From NCBI GenBank assembly GCA_017983635.1, contig JAGOBA010000003.1, positions 248,001-312,000 of the forward strand: a stretch of DNA of 64,000 bases, in the 5' to 3' direction. This DNA is from Alphaproteobacteria bacterium. GTDB lineage: Bacteria > Pseudomonadota > Alphaproteobacteria > Micropepsales > Micropepsaceae. A program made the translations under genes and the position numbers. This document shows, piece by piece, positions 38,685-47,488 of the stretch (its first letter is position 1; every line of letters starts with the position of its first letter). The notes below the pieces were generated by a model. It was given only the letters and a program-made list of their open reading frames with translations, was not told the DNA's origin and ran no database searches.

Positions 38685-41030
38685 ATGATCAAAGACATGT
38701 TCGGGCCGGCGCGGCGTAATGAATGGCTTGTTCTTTCGGCCTTGGCGCTCGCGGCGGTGTTGATCTTCGCCGCCGACTTGAGCTTTGCGCACCGCTATAC
38801 GGTCTGGGTGCTCTACCTCCCGCTCTGTGTCGGAGCCGCCTGGCTCGACCGGCCGCGCGAAGCGGTCGCCGCCAGTGCCATCGCAACCATCCTCATTGCC
38901 ACCGGATGGCTCCTTGCACCCGATGCCGGGCCGGCGATCTTTCCAATCGTCAGCCGGACCCTTGAAGCCGTTACGATTTGGCTCGCCGTCGCCTTGGTGT
39001 TGCTTCGTCAGCAATCCGCCCGGACCATCGAGGCGGCATTTCGCACGGCGCGCGAGGCGAACGATCGCCTAAGCGGCATCATCATCAACAACGCGGAAGA
39101 CGCGATCATCTGTATCGACGACGCGCAGCGCATTACACTTTTCAATCAAGGCGCGGAGCGTATCTTCGGCTACACGACCGATGAGGCGGTCGGAAAGCCG
39201 CTGACCATCCTGTTGCCAATCCGAGCCGCGGACAGTCACGAAGCCTACGTTCGCCAGTTTGGCGTGTCGGCCGTGCACTCGCGGCGCATGGGGGAGCGCG
39301 GCGCCGTCGCGGGTGTCCGCAAAGATGGGACTGAGTTTCCGGCCGAGATTTCCATTTCGAAGCTCTCGACACCCGTAGGGATGGTCTACACGGCGATCTT
39401 GCGCGACATCAGTGAGCGCATCAAAGCCGAAGAATTGTTCCGCGAGCGGGAACGGCGGCTCCGCATCGCCCTATCCGCCGGCCAGATGGGTACGTTCGAC
39501 GTCAACGAGTTAACCAGCGTCGTGCGTCAGGACGAGACCGCCCTAAGGCTGCTTCGATTACCGGCCACACAGATAGAGGTACCGATCGAGGACTACTTCC
39601 GTCAAATACACCCCCAGGACATTGACGCGGTTCGCGAACGTCATGCGCAGGTGCGGCGCGCTGGCGGCGACTTCCATATGGAGTACCGGGTGCTGTCGCC
39701 GGACGGCAGCGTTCGTTGGTTGGCATCACAAGGCACGTGCGAACTCGACGCGCGCGGAGAACCTCGGCGAACGACGGGGGTCACTTACGACATCACGGAT
39801 ACCAAGTTGGTGGAAGAAGCGCTTGGGGCGCGCGTTGCCGAGCGAACGGCGGAGCTGCGCAAGGAGATCGCTCAGCGCGAAGGCGTCCAAGCCGACCTCT
39901 TGCGTTCGCAGAAGCTGCAAGCCGTGGGCGAACTCACCGGCGGCATGGCGCACGACTTCAATAATCTGTTGACGATCATCACCGGCAACCTGGAACTTCT
40001 GGGTCTGCGGCAGCTCGACGACAAGGCGCACGATCTGATTCGGCGCGCGGAAGGCGCCGCGAAGATGGGGGCCAGATTGGCGAGCCGGTTGCTCGCGATC
40101 GGGCGCCGCCAGCGCTTGCAGCCGATCTCGCTGGACCTCAACGAGGTCGCGCGAAGCATGAGCGATGTTCTGACGCGGACGTTGGGTGACGAGATCGAAA
40201 TCCGAACGTCCCTGGCAGAGAATTTGATGCCCGCGTTGGCCGACATCAGCGAAGTGGAGAACGCAATCCTCAACCTGGCGATCAACGCGCGCGACGCGAT
40301 GCCGAACGGCGGCAAGCTCATCATCGCGACGGCAAACGCGTCGCTCGGACCCGACGATGTTGCCGGCGAGGCGGGGCTGAAGCCCGGCAACTATGTTCTG
40401 CTGTCGGTCGCCGACACCGGCGTCGGCATGTCGCCGGACGTCTTGGCGCATGCGTTCGAGCCCTACTTCACCACAAAGGGGCCCGGTCGTGGCACCGGCC
40501 TCGGCCTGAGCACGATCTACGGCTTCGCAAAGCAGTCGGGTGGGCACCTGACCATCTACAGCGAGGTCGGGAAGGGCACGTCGGTCAGGCTCTACCTGCC
40601 CCAAGCCGGCGCGCCCGCCCAAGCGAGGGTTGATGCGGCGCCGACCAACGCAAATGAGGCGGCGCGTGGCGAGACCATTCTGGTCGTTGAGGACAATCCC
40701 GAGGTGCGCGACGTCACGGTCAAGCGGCTGGACCTCTTGGGATATGGGGTTCTGACCGCGGAGAACGCGCCCGCCGCGATCGCTGTGCTTGAAAGCGATC
40801 GGAAAGTCGATCTCGTCTTTTCAGATGTCGTGATGCCCGGCGGGATGTCCGGCTTCGATCTGGCGCAATGGGTTCGCCGTCACCGGCCTGACATCAGAGT
40901 GTTGCTGACGTCGGGTTTCACCGGCGATGTTGCCAAGAACGGCGAGAAATCGGCACAAGACGTCGACGTCCTGCGCAAACCCTACGCCACGGCGGAACTC
41001 GCGCAGGCCATTCGCGAGGCGCTGAGCTGA
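38685..41030 (+). CDS. Hybrid sensor histidine kinase (TM-PAS-PAS-HisKA-HATPase-REC)
   Basis: 781 aa. N-terminal membrane helices (~15-115), PAS domain 1 (~125-250, IIINNAEDAIICIDDAQRI), PAS 2 (~255-380), phosphoacceptor GGMAHDFNNLLT, ATPase boxes NAILNLAINARDAMPNGG and GRGTGLGLSTIYG, and a receiver domain (~660-780) with FSDVVMPGG. The first PAS resembles general redox/energy PAS domains (ERGAVAGVRKDGTEFPAE); I see no convincing heme ligand. It ends one base before the stop of a convergent OmpR regulator. Confidence 0.92.
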   Translation: MIKDMFGPARRNEWLVLSALALAAVLIFAADLSFAHRYTVWVLYLPLCVGAAWLDRPREAVAASAIATILIATGWLLAPDAGPAIFPIVSRTLEAVTIWLAVALVLLRQQSARTIEAAFRTAREANDRLSGIIINNAEDAIICIDDAQRITLFNQGAERIFGYTTDEAVGKPLTILLPIRAADSHEAYVRQFGVSAVHSRRMGERGAVAGVRKDGTEFPAEISISKLSTPVGMVYTAILRDISERIKAEELFRERERRLRIALSAGQMGTFDVNELTSVVRQDETALRLLRLPATQIEVPIEDYFRQIHPQDIDAVRERHAQVRRAGGDFHMEYRVLSPDGSVRWLASQGTCELDARGEPRRTTGVTYDITDTKLVEEALGARVAERTAELRKEIAQREGVQADLLRSQKLQAVGELTGGMAHDFNNLLTIITGNLELLGLRQLDDKAHDLIRRAEGAAKMGARLASRLLAIGRRQRLQPISLDLNEVARSMSDVLTRTLGDEIEIRTSLAENLMPALADISEVENAILNLAINARDAMPNGGKLIIATANASLGPDDVAGEAGLKPGNYVLLSVADTGVGMSPDVLAHAFEPYFTTKGPGRGTGLGLSTIYGFAKQSGGHLTIYSEVGKGTSVRLYLPQAGAPAQARVDAAPTNANEAARGETILVVEDNPEVRDVTVKRLDLLGYGVLTAENAPAAIAVLESDRKVDLVFSDVVMPGGMSGFDLAQWVRRHRPDIRVLLTSGFTGDVAKNGEKSAQDVDVLRKPYATAELAQAIREALS

Positions 41031-41771
41031 TCAACCCTTGTGAACGTCGGCTGAGAAAACGTAGCCGACGCCGCGCACCGTCTTGATTAACCGCGGCTGA
41101 TCCTGATCCGGCTCGATCTTCTTGCGCAACCGCGCCACAAGCGTATCGATCGAACGATCGAGCGGCGACCAATCGTGCCCCTTCAACGCGTCCATAATGT
41201 TGTCCCGCGACATGACGCGGCTTGGCCGTTTGACGAACAGTTCAAGCAGGTTGAACTCCGCCGTCGTCAATTCGATCAACGCCCCTTGCTCGGTCGCCAA
41301 CTCGCGGCGTTCCGAAGACAGCGCGAAACCGTCGAACCGAAGCCGCTGGTCCGAGCTGCCGCCACCGACGGATGGACGATCCTCAGGTTGATAGCGCCGC
41401 AAGACCGCGCGCACCCGGGCCAGCACCTCGCGCAAGTGAAAGGGCTTCGTGATGTAGTCGTCGGCGCCGAGCTCCAGCCCGACCACGCGATCGATCGGAT
41501 CCGATTTTCCCGTCACCATGACAATCGGTACGTTGCGCTTGGCGCGCAGTTCCCGCGCAAGCGCAAATCCATCTTCCCCGGCCAGGTTCACGTCGAGGGT
41601 AACCAGGGTGACATCCTGCTTGTCGAACTGGCTACGCGTTTCCGCGCCATCCTTGGCCTCGCTGACCAAGTAGCCCTCCAATTCAAAGTACTCGCGCAGC
41701 AGCGTACGGATTTCAGCCTCGTCATCGACGACAAGGATCTGGACCGGATTCCTCGCTGCCATGGGCCTCAA
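41031..41771 (-). CDS. OmpR-family response regulator
   Basis: 246 aa. Receiver (~10-125) with ILVVDDEAEIRT, phospho-Asp in VTLDVNLAGEDG and KPFHLREVL; then an OmpR winged helix (~150-240) ending DRSIDTLVARLRKKIEPD and IKTVRGVGYVF. The ATG at 41771 or 41762 may be used. Tail-to-tail with the hybrid kinase, a possible but unproven partner. Confidence 0.92.
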   Translation of the reverse strand: MRPMAARNPVQILVVDDEAEIRTLLREYFELEGYLVSEAKDGAETRSQFDKQDVTLVTLDVNLAGEDGFALARELRAKRNVPIVMVTGKSDPIDRVVGLELGADDYITKPFHLREVLARVRAVLRRYQPEDRPSVGGGSSDQRLRFDGFALSSERRELATEQGALIELTTAEFNLLELFVKRPSRVMSRDNIMDALKGHDWSPLDRSIDTLVARLRKKIEPDQDQPRLIKTVRGVGYVFSADVHKG

Positions 41772-41870
41772 ACCTAGTTCCGTTACAATTTCTCACATTT
41801 CGTCACGATCAAGACAAGCACGGGTCGCCCCCGCCGGTCAGCTTGCTCCCCTCAACTAGGAGATCGGGCC

Positions 41871-42608
41871 ATGCTGAGCAGCGCGAACATCGAGACCGGA
41901 ACAAGCCGCACTTTCCCCCGCCTCGTTCAACGCACGCCCGGCCGGGCTGTGGAGGCCTGCTTCGCTGAGGTGCCCTCGCGGCAACTGCGCGCGAATGAGC
42001 CACTTTTTGCCGAAGGTGATGCCAAAACCGGTATGTATCAAGTCGAAGCGGGCGCCGTCTTGATCTACAAGATTCTCAGCGACGGCCTCCGCCAGATCGT
42101 TAACTTTGCCTTCCCCGGTGACATCATCGGCCTCGACGCGTCGCACCACTACACTTACGACGCGCAGACGATTGCACCTACGCGCGTCCGCTCGCTGTCT
42201 TGCGCGACCCTGTGGCGCCGCGCCGAAGACGATCCGGCCATCGCGAGGGAACTCTTCGAAATCCTGTCGCGCGAGGTCTCCGACACGCGTGAGCACCTGC
42301 TGACGATTGGCCGCTTGAACGCCACTGGGCGCATCGCGAACCTGCTCATGGCGCTCTCGCGCCGCAATGAACGCAAGGGGCTTGACGCTCTCAACCTGCT
42401 CTTGCCGCTGCGGCGGAGCGATATGGCTGACTTCTTGTGCCTGTCGGTTGAAACCGTGAGCCGCTCGCTGACAGAGCTCAAGCTTGCCGGCATAGTCAGC
42501 CTTCGCGGCTGGCGCCAGATTAAGCTCGTCAACCGGAACGCTCTGCAGCGCCTTGCAACCGGCGAAACCCGAATCGAAGACGAAACGCCGGCACGCCGGG
42601 CTGCCTAA
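41871..42608 (+). CDS. Crp/Fnr-family regulator, FixK-like
   Basis: 245 aa. Cyclic-nucleotide-type barrel (~35-140, FAEGDAKTGMYQVEAGAVLI) and a Crp helix-turn-helix (~170-225) with DMADFLCLSVETVSRSLTEL. The E-x-x-S-R recognition helix is that of FNR/FixK, which read TTGAT-N4-ATCAA. The N-terminus lacks the cysteine cluster that holds the FNR iron-sulfur centre, so oxygen is not sensed that way; FixK-type proteins are driven by upstream kinases. Convergent with DUF6629 (4 bp overlap). It is the best candidate to bind the boxes listed in this window. Confidence 0.88.
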   Translation: MLSSANIETGTSRTFPRLVQRTPGRAVEACFAEVPSRQLRANEPLFAEGDAKTGMYQVEAGAVLIYKILSDGLRQIVNFAFPGDIIGLDASHHYTYDAQTIAPTRVRSLSCATLWRRAEDDPAIARELFEILSREVSDTREHLLTIGRLNATGRIANLLMALSRRNERKGLDALNLLLPLRRSDMADFLCLSVETVSRSLTELKLAGIVSLRGWRQIKLVNRNALQRLATGETRIEDETPARRAA

Positions 42609-43243
42609 GCGGCGCGAACGGGCCTTCGCCGTTCCCATTCGAAGTGGCCGGCAACAACGACGCTGCCGGCCGCGGCAAAGAAGCACCAGACCGAGATAAA
42701 GGCCTGGTCGTAGGCGGCATAGGTCGCAATTGATCCGGTCAGGACCACGAGCCCCAACAAGCCGACCGCGGGCACGGACGACAGCAAGAGCGGCAGCGTC
42801 GTCGCCACCACGTAGAGGCCGCCAACAAAAACCGGCGTGTTGACGACATCATACTGGAGGTGACCATCGACGACCCTCGCAGTGTGCGGAAACGCCAAGA
42901 GCTGCCACGAGAAATACGCCGCGACGCCGGCGCCGACCGCGAGGCACGCAGCGATCAATCGGCGACGCGGCGGTTCTGTCTCTATAGCCAACGCTGCAGC
43001 GGGCGAGAACACCGGCCAGAAAATCAGCGCCAATACGAGGAACGCCTGTGTGAGAGATCCAGCGCCGACGTCGGCCGGCCCAGCCACCCACAGCCTACCC
43101 TCGATGAACTGTTGCAGAGCAAATACGACCGGGATGAACGCGATCGGCAACTCTCGCGGTTGCCGAGAGCGAAGCACGGCAACCACACCCACGACCCCGG
43201 TAAATACACCTGTCAGAAGACTCGCCGTCTCGGAGAAACACAT
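42605..43243 (-). CDS. DUF6629-type membrane protein
   Basis: 212 aa, about seven hydrophobic helices. The N-terminus MCFSETASLLTGVF and the early FIPVVFALQQFIEGRLW are typical of a bacterial membrane family of unknown role (DUF6629). Last gene of a four-gene leftward run; 3 bp after the HPF-like gene. Confidence 0.75.
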   Translation of the reverse strand: MCFSETASLLTGVFTGVVGVVAVLRSRQPRELPIAFIPVVFALQQFIEGRLWVAGPADVGAGSLTQAFLVLALIFWPVFSPAAALAIETEPPRRRLIAACLAVGAGVAAYFSWQLLAFPHTARVVDGHLQYDVVNTPVFVGGLYVVATTLPLLLSSVPAVGLLGLVVLTGSIATYAAYDQAFISVWCFFAAAGSVVVAGHFEWERRRPVRAA

Positions 43244-43246
43244 CGC

Positions 43247-43657
43247 TCAGCGCCTGCGCGAGGCGGTCGGTGGCTTCACATCTTCGCCGTCGATAGGTGC
43301 GGCGCGCCGGGCACGTGAGACCTTAACGTCCCCTCTCATCTCGCGCACGGTGTCCTGCAGCCGCCGACGCGTCTGCGCGAACGCCTTACGAAGCGAGACC
43401 GCCAAATGCTCGCGTTCCGGTTGGTCTTCCGCCCGCCGGCTGATCACGATGTCCGGATGGCCGGGAACCTGCACCGCAACGTGCACATCGAACTGACCTC
43501 CGGTTCGATGCCGCGCGTCCGGACACGTCACGGCGACGCGACAGCGCGTGATCCTCTTGTGAAAGCGTTCGAGCACGTCAGCTGCCTTAATGACCTCGTC
43601 GCGAACCACCGACGGCTGCGGCACTTTCTTGAGGACGACCTGCACCGGCACTTGCAT
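43247..43657 (-). CDS. HPF/RaiA-type ribosome-associated protein
   Basis: 136 aa. Core pattern of the sigma-54 modulation/ribosome hibernation family: VVRDEVIKAADVLERFHKRI, then FDVHVAVQVPGHPDIVISRR and LAVSLRKAFAQTRRRLQDTV. Lacks the long C-terminal dimerisation domain of long HPF. Probably binds the 30S A/P site in resting cells. AAGGAG precedes the ATG at 43657. Lies between the phosphoribosyltransferase and DUF6629 genes. Confidence 0.82.
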   Translation of the reverse strand: MQVPVQVVLKKVPQPSVVRDEVIKAADVLERFHKRITRCRVAVTCPDARHRTGGQFDVHVAVQVPGHPDIVISRRAEDQPEREHLAVSLRKAFAQTRRRLQDTVREMRGDVKVSRARRAAPIDGEDVKPPTASRRR

Positions 43658-43667
43658 GACAAACTCC

Positions 43668-44342
43668 TTACGTCGGTTGATCACGGCGGCTTACGCATTT
43701 CAGCTCGTCCAGCGCCGACAACACATCGGCGTCGCTGAGTTGATGAAAATCTCGGTAGAAGGATCCAACGCCGAAGAACGACTCCGTCACGAGAGGGCAA
43801 ACCACCTCGGCACCATCCGCCTCGAGCTCGGCCACGGCGGCCGGCGGTGCAACCGGCACGGCCACGATCACACGGGTGGCGCCGCGACGGCGCAGCGCCT
43901 TCACCGCCGCTCGCATCGATGCCCCTGTCGCCAAACCGTCATCCACAATGATCGCTGGTCGGCCCGTCGGCATCAGCGGAATACCGCCGTATCGCCGGCG
44001 CCGACGCTCGACCTCCTGCAGCTCGCGCTGCGTGATCTCCTCCAAGACACTCCGCGAAACGCCCGAGCGGCGCACAAGCGCTTCGTTGAACACGATGTCC
44101 GGCTCGGCGCCATCGACGACAGCGCCCAGCGCCAGTTCCGGTTCAAGTGGCGCGCCAATCTTGCGGACGTAGAGCAGGTCCAACCTCGACCCCAACGCCT
44201 TGGCAACCTCGACCGCCACGGGAACGCCCCCGCGCGGGAGCGCAAACACCACGATCCCGCTTTGCTTCCAATTGGCGAGCAGCCCCGCCAGCTGTCGCCC
44301 GGCGTCGCGGCGATCGAGATATTTGTGGTGCGCGACCGGCAT
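43668..44342 (-). CDS. Phosphoribosyltransferase-domain protein
   Basis: 224 aa. The PRPP loop AIIVDDGLATGASM is complete. The N-terminal hood reads FALPRGGVPVAVEVAKALG and LLYVRKIGAP, as in the stand-alone PRT family also found in the mycobacterial DosR regulon (Rv0571c type). No substrate known. The ATG at 44342 is 2 bp after the DUF3775 stop, so the two are coupled. Confidence 0.88.
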   Translation of the reverse strand: MPVAHHKYLDRRDAGRQLAGLLANWKQSGIVVFALPRGGVPVAVEVAKALGSRLDLLYVRKIGAPLEPELALGAVVDGAEPDIVFNEALVRRSGVSRSVLEEITQRELQEVERRRRRYGGIPLMPTGRPAIIVDDGLATGASMRAAVKALRRRGATRVIVAVPVAPPAAVAELEADGAEVVCPLVTESFFGVGSFYRDFHQLSDADVLSALDELKCVSRRDQPT

Positions 44343-44344
44343 CG

Positions 44345-44761
44345 CTAGGACGCGTCCTCTTCCGCCGGCGGCGGCACCGCAACGCCTAATTCCGCCAACC
44401 CTTCCTCGATGAGGTCGCCCAGCATCGGCGTTCCGACCAGATAGCGCACAATCCGCTTGTTCTTGGCCTCCCGCGCCTGCCGTACCGCCTCGCGCCAGCT
44501 GGCCCGCTCGTAATCCCCGCGGCCGACCCAAAGCAGCGCCAGCAACTCAGTCAACTCTTCGTCATTCAAATTGCTCAATGTCGAGGTCAGCTCAAGCTCG
44601 GCCGGGTTGTCGGACGTGTCTTCGAGGGCGGCCAACATGTGATCGTCGGTTGGATTCGAACCGCTGTCCGGATCGTCAACATCCACCAAGGCGTCGAACG
44701 CACGAGCCTTCTCGATGATGTACGAGAGTGTCTCCACCGGCAGCGACATTGCTATGTTCAT
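44345..44761 (-). CDS. DUF3775 domain protein
   Basis: 138 aa acidic protein. The end pattern LLALLWVGRGDYERASWREA, then VRYLVGTPMLGDLIEEGLAELG is characteristic of DUF3775, a small alphaproteobacterial family of unknown function. First gene of the operon DUF3775-PRT-HPF-DUF6629. The ATG at 44761 has GGAG 8 bp upstream. Confidence 0.8.
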   Translation of the reverse strand: MNIAMSLPVETLSYIIEKARAFDALVDVDDPDSGSNPTDDHMLAALEDTSDNPAELELTSTLSNLNDEELTELLALLWVGRGDYERASWREAVRQAREAKNKRIVRYLVGTPMLGDLIEEGLAELGVAVPPPAEEDAS

Positions 44762-44826
44762 GATCGTGCTCCCGCAGGCGCGAATTGCAGCTTCATAAAG
44801 CAACGCGTTGCGGCGGCCTTGATGCC

Positions 44827-44849
44827 GGTCAAACTCCGAAAGTTTGACC
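44827..44849. promoter_or_regulatory. Palindrome in the divergent DUF3775/phasin promoter
   Basis: Perfect inverted repeat GGTCAAACT-N5-AGTTTGACC, about 77 bp from the leftward ATG (44761) and 83 bp from the rightward ATG (44921). No T-run follows, so it is unlikely to be a terminator. Half-sites face outward (GTCAA...TTGAC), unlike FNR sites. Probably an operator for an unidentified dimeric regulator shared by both operons. Confidence 0.6.
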
Positions 44850-44920
44850 TAACGCAAGGCCGCTGAGCCGCCTTCATGGCACTTGGCCCGCGACCCTTCC
44901 CCTGTGCCCGGAGTTGCAAA

Positions 44921-45298
44921 ATGAAACACCAAAAGCCGCCTCACGCTCACGAGGAACACCCGTTCGCGGCCTTTGCCGCCCCCTTGAACGCTTCCCTGTC
45001 CGACACCTTCGGCAAGAGCGCCTCCGCGTTAGGCCGCACGTTCGCGACGATGCAGAAAGAGAGCCTGCGCTTCCTCAACCAACGCGTTGAGGAGAACATG
45101 AAGGCCGTCGAGGAGTTCGGCGCCTGCCGTAGTCTCCCGGACTACTTCGCTACCCAGCAGCGCTGGTTTGCGGGCGTCACCCGCGCCTACGCCGAAGAAT
45201 GGCAGCGCTGCAGCGAACTGATGTCGGACATGGCGCGTGAAGGCGCGGCAGAGGCAGCCCCCGAGCAAGACAGGCCGCCCCGGTCCGAGCCGCACTGA
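44921..45298 (+). CDS. Phasin-family granule protein
   Basis: 125 aa amphipathic helical protein (ATMQKESLRFLNQRVEENMK, then LPDYFATQQRWFAGVTRAYA). The pattern is that of polyhydroxyalkanoate granule-coating phasins. GGAG precedes the ATG at 44921; an upstream in-frame start at 44876 is less convincing. Directly before the PHA synthase gene. Confidence 0.85.
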   Translation: MKHQKPPHAHEEHPFAAFAAPLNASLSDTFGKSASALGRTFATMQKESLRFLNQRVEENMKAVEEFGACRSLPDYFATQQRWFAGVTRAYAEEWQRCSELMSDMAREGAAEAAPEQDRPPRSEPH

Positions 45299-45309
45299 GC
45301 AGCACCAAC

Positions 45310-47166
45310 ATGTCCAGGGTTGCGTCGGAATACGCCGCACAGGTCGCTATGTTGCGCCCGCAGCCGGCACAAGCCTCGGAAGCGACGCCGCCAACAAGAT
45401 CGCTGGCGCTGCCGGATCCTCTCGAACGCGACTCTTATGCCTCGACCGCGTTTGCGGACATCGCTGATCGGTCGTTCCATGCGGCGACCGCACGCCTCAC
45501 GCGCGGCTTATCACCGGCCGCATTGGGACAGGCCTATCTTGACTGGTGGACTCACTTGGCCTTCTCCCCCGGCAAGCAAATGCAACTCGCCGAGAAGGCC
45601 GGCAAGAAAGCCCTCCGCTTCTGGAACTACGCCATCAACGCCACCCTGCGCGGCGAGGCCGGGAGCCCTTGTATCGAACCGTTGCCCCAGGATCACCGTT
45701 TCGCTGGGGCCGCTTGGGCGCAATGGCCCTACAATCTGATCTATCAGGGGTTCTTGTTGAACCAGCAATGGTGGCACAACGCAACGACCGGCGTGCGCGG
45801 CGTCGCGCAGCGTAACGAGGATACGGTCGCGTTCGCCACGCGCCAGATGCTCGACATGATGGCGCCGTCGAACTTCATTGGCAGCAACCCGGAACTCTTT
45901 GATCGTACGATCAAGACAGGCGGCGCCAATCTGGTCGCCGGGCTCGCAAACCTCCTGCAGGATTGGGAGCGCGCCGTCGGCGCGCAAAAGCCTTTCGGCG
46001 CCGAAGCGTTCGAAGTCGGCCGAGACATTGCCGCGACGCCGGGTCGTGTGGTTTTCCGGAACCGCCTTATCGAACTTATCCAATACGAGCCGACAACGCC
46101 GACGGTTTACGCCGAACCGGTGCTGATCGTGCCGGCATGGATCATGAAGTACTACATCCTCGACCTGTCGCCCCGAAACTCGCTGGTCAGGCATTTGGTG
46201 GCGCAGGGCTTCACCGTGTTCATGATTTCTTGGAAAAACCCGGGCGCGGAGGATCGCGACCTGGGCCTCGATGACTACCGTACACTCGGCGTTGCCGCCG
46301 CGCTCGACGCGATAGCGGCCATCGTTCCTGGCCGAAACGTCCACGCCGCCGGCTACTGCCTCGGCGCAACACTTCTCGCGATCAGCGCGGCTGCCATGGC
46401 CCGGGACGATGACGATCGCTTGAAGACCATCACGCTGCTCGCCGGGCAAACCGACTTCAGCGAGCCTGGAGAGCTTGGCCTCTTCATCAACGAGAGCCAA
46501 CTCACATTCCTCGAGGATATGATGTGGGGTCAGGGCGTGCTGGATACACGCCAAATGGCGGGCGCATTCCAGCTTCTTCGCTCCAACGATCTGATCTGGT
46601 CGCGCCTCGTGCGCAACTACCTCATGGGCGAACGTCCGGCGATGACGGATCTGATGGCGTGGAACGCCGATGGCACGCGTATGCCCTATCGCATGCATAC
46701 AGAGTACCTCAGAAAGTTGTTTCTGGAGAACGATCTGGCCTCTGGCCGCTATGGGGTCGATGGCAAACCCATCGCGCTCACCGACATCCGCGCGCCGATC
46801 TTCGCCGTCGGCACTGAATGGGATCACGTGGCGCCGTGGCGCTCCGCCTATAAAATTCACCTGCTCACCGACACGGAGGTAACCTTCCTGCTCACAACGG
46901 GCGGGCACAACGCCGGAATCGTGTCGGAGCCAGGCGTCGAACACCGTACCTATCGCATCCGGACGAAGGCTCACGACGAACAGTACACCGACCCGGCGAC
47001 GTGGCTTGCACAAACGACCTCCCGCAGTGGCTCTTGGTGGGCCGAGTGGTTCGCCTGGCTTGCGGCACGCTCCGGCGACGTTCTGGCTCCACCCGCGATG
47101 GGCGCTGCCGAACGCGGATACCGCCCACTCGGCCCGGCGCCGGGCGCCTATGTGAAGCAAACCTAA
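45310..47166 (+). CDS. phaC: Class I polyhydroxyalkanoate synthase
   Basis: 618 aa. Polymerises hydroxyacyl-CoA into storage polyester. Catalytic Cys in the lipase-like box AGYCLGATLL, Asp in VGTEWDHVAPW and His in TTGGHNAGIVSEPG; the PHA-specific core VPAWIMKYYILDLSPRNSLV is present. Eleven bases after the phasin gene, so granule coat and synthase are made together. Confidence 0.94.
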   Translation: MSRVASEYAAQVAMLRPQPAQASEATPPTRSLALPDPLERDSYASTAFADIADRSFHAATARLTRGLSPAALGQAYLDWWTHLAFSPGKQMQLAEKAGKKALRFWNYAINATLRGEAGSPCIEPLPQDHRFAGAAWAQWPYNLIYQGFLLNQQWWHNATTGVRGVAQRNEDTVAFATRQMLDMMAPSNFIGSNPELFDRTIKTGGANLVAGLANLLQDWERAVGAQKPFGAEAFEVGRDIAATPGRVVFRNRLIELIQYEPTTPTVYAEPVLIVPAWIMKYYILDLSPRNSLVRHLVAQGFTVFMISWKNPGAEDRDLGLDDYRTLGVAAALDAIAAIVPGRNVHAAGYCLGATLLAISAAAMARDDDDRLKTITLLAGQTDFSEPGELGLFINESQLTFLEDMMWGQGVLDTRQMAGAFQLLRSNDLIWSRLVRNYLMGERPAMTDLMAWNADGTRMPYRMHTEYLRKLFLENDLASGRYGVDGKPIALTDIRAPIFAVGTEWDHVAPWRSAYKIHLLTDTEVTFLLTTGGHNAGIVSEPGVEHRTYRIRTKAHDEQYTDPATWLAQTTSRSGSWWAEWFAWLAARSGDVLAPPAMGAAERGYRPLGPAPGAYVKQT

Positions 47167-47409
47167 GTGCCCATGCCGGACACAAGCGGACGCCAAGCGT
47201 TCTGGGGCTGCGACGCACCTGCGCTGTTGCGCTCGCTCGGATCCGGACCGGGCGGCTTGTCGGAAGCAGACGCTCGCGCCACGCTGAAGCGATTTGGCGC
47301 AAATGACGTCCGTGACGACGCGCTTCCCTTGGCGTTGCGGCTCGCCGGCTATGTTTTGGCGACAGAGGCCATGAAATGGGCTTTCTATTGCCACCCGGGA
47401 GACACTTGA
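47167..47409 (+). pseudogene. N-terminal fragment of a P-type cation ATPase
   Basis: 80 aa open frame. FWGCDAPALLRSLGSGPGGL and SEADARATLKRFGAND match the cation-ATPase N-terminal domain of the MgtA/PacL type. The similarity ends near residue 58, where an unrelated short tail leads to a stop. It lies immediately upstream of a complete P-type ATPase that has its own N-terminus, so this is a stub of a second pump, not a frameshifted start. Confidence 0.65.
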
Positions 47410-47419
47410 CCTGGATCAA
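47406..47419. promoter_or_regulatory. Crp/Fnr-type site before the P-type ATPase
   Basis: TTGACCTGGATCAA fits TTGAY-N4-ATCAA. At -41.5 it places the transcript start near 47454, after the GTG at 47450, which argues for the ATG at 47489 as the ATPase start. Confidence 0.65.
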
Positions 47420-47488
47420 GTCTGACCGCGACGGGGCGGGCACACTCTCGTGACAATTCAACGCCCCCGCTCTGAGCGACCGTCGGCC

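Noticed and set aside
39060-39400. Heme-binding FixL-type PAS in the hybrid kinase
   Set aside because: The region ends in a general PAS pattern (ERGAVAGVRKDGTEFP); the only nearby His is offset by two residues from the FixL ligand.
41799-41812. Autoregulatory Crp/Fnr site before the 41871 gene
   Set aside because: TTCGTCACGATCAA has two mismatches in the left half, too weak to list as a feature.
45511-47394. 627-codon open frame antisense to phaC
   Set aside because: No domain or ribosome site; phaC on the other strand has all catalytic residues.
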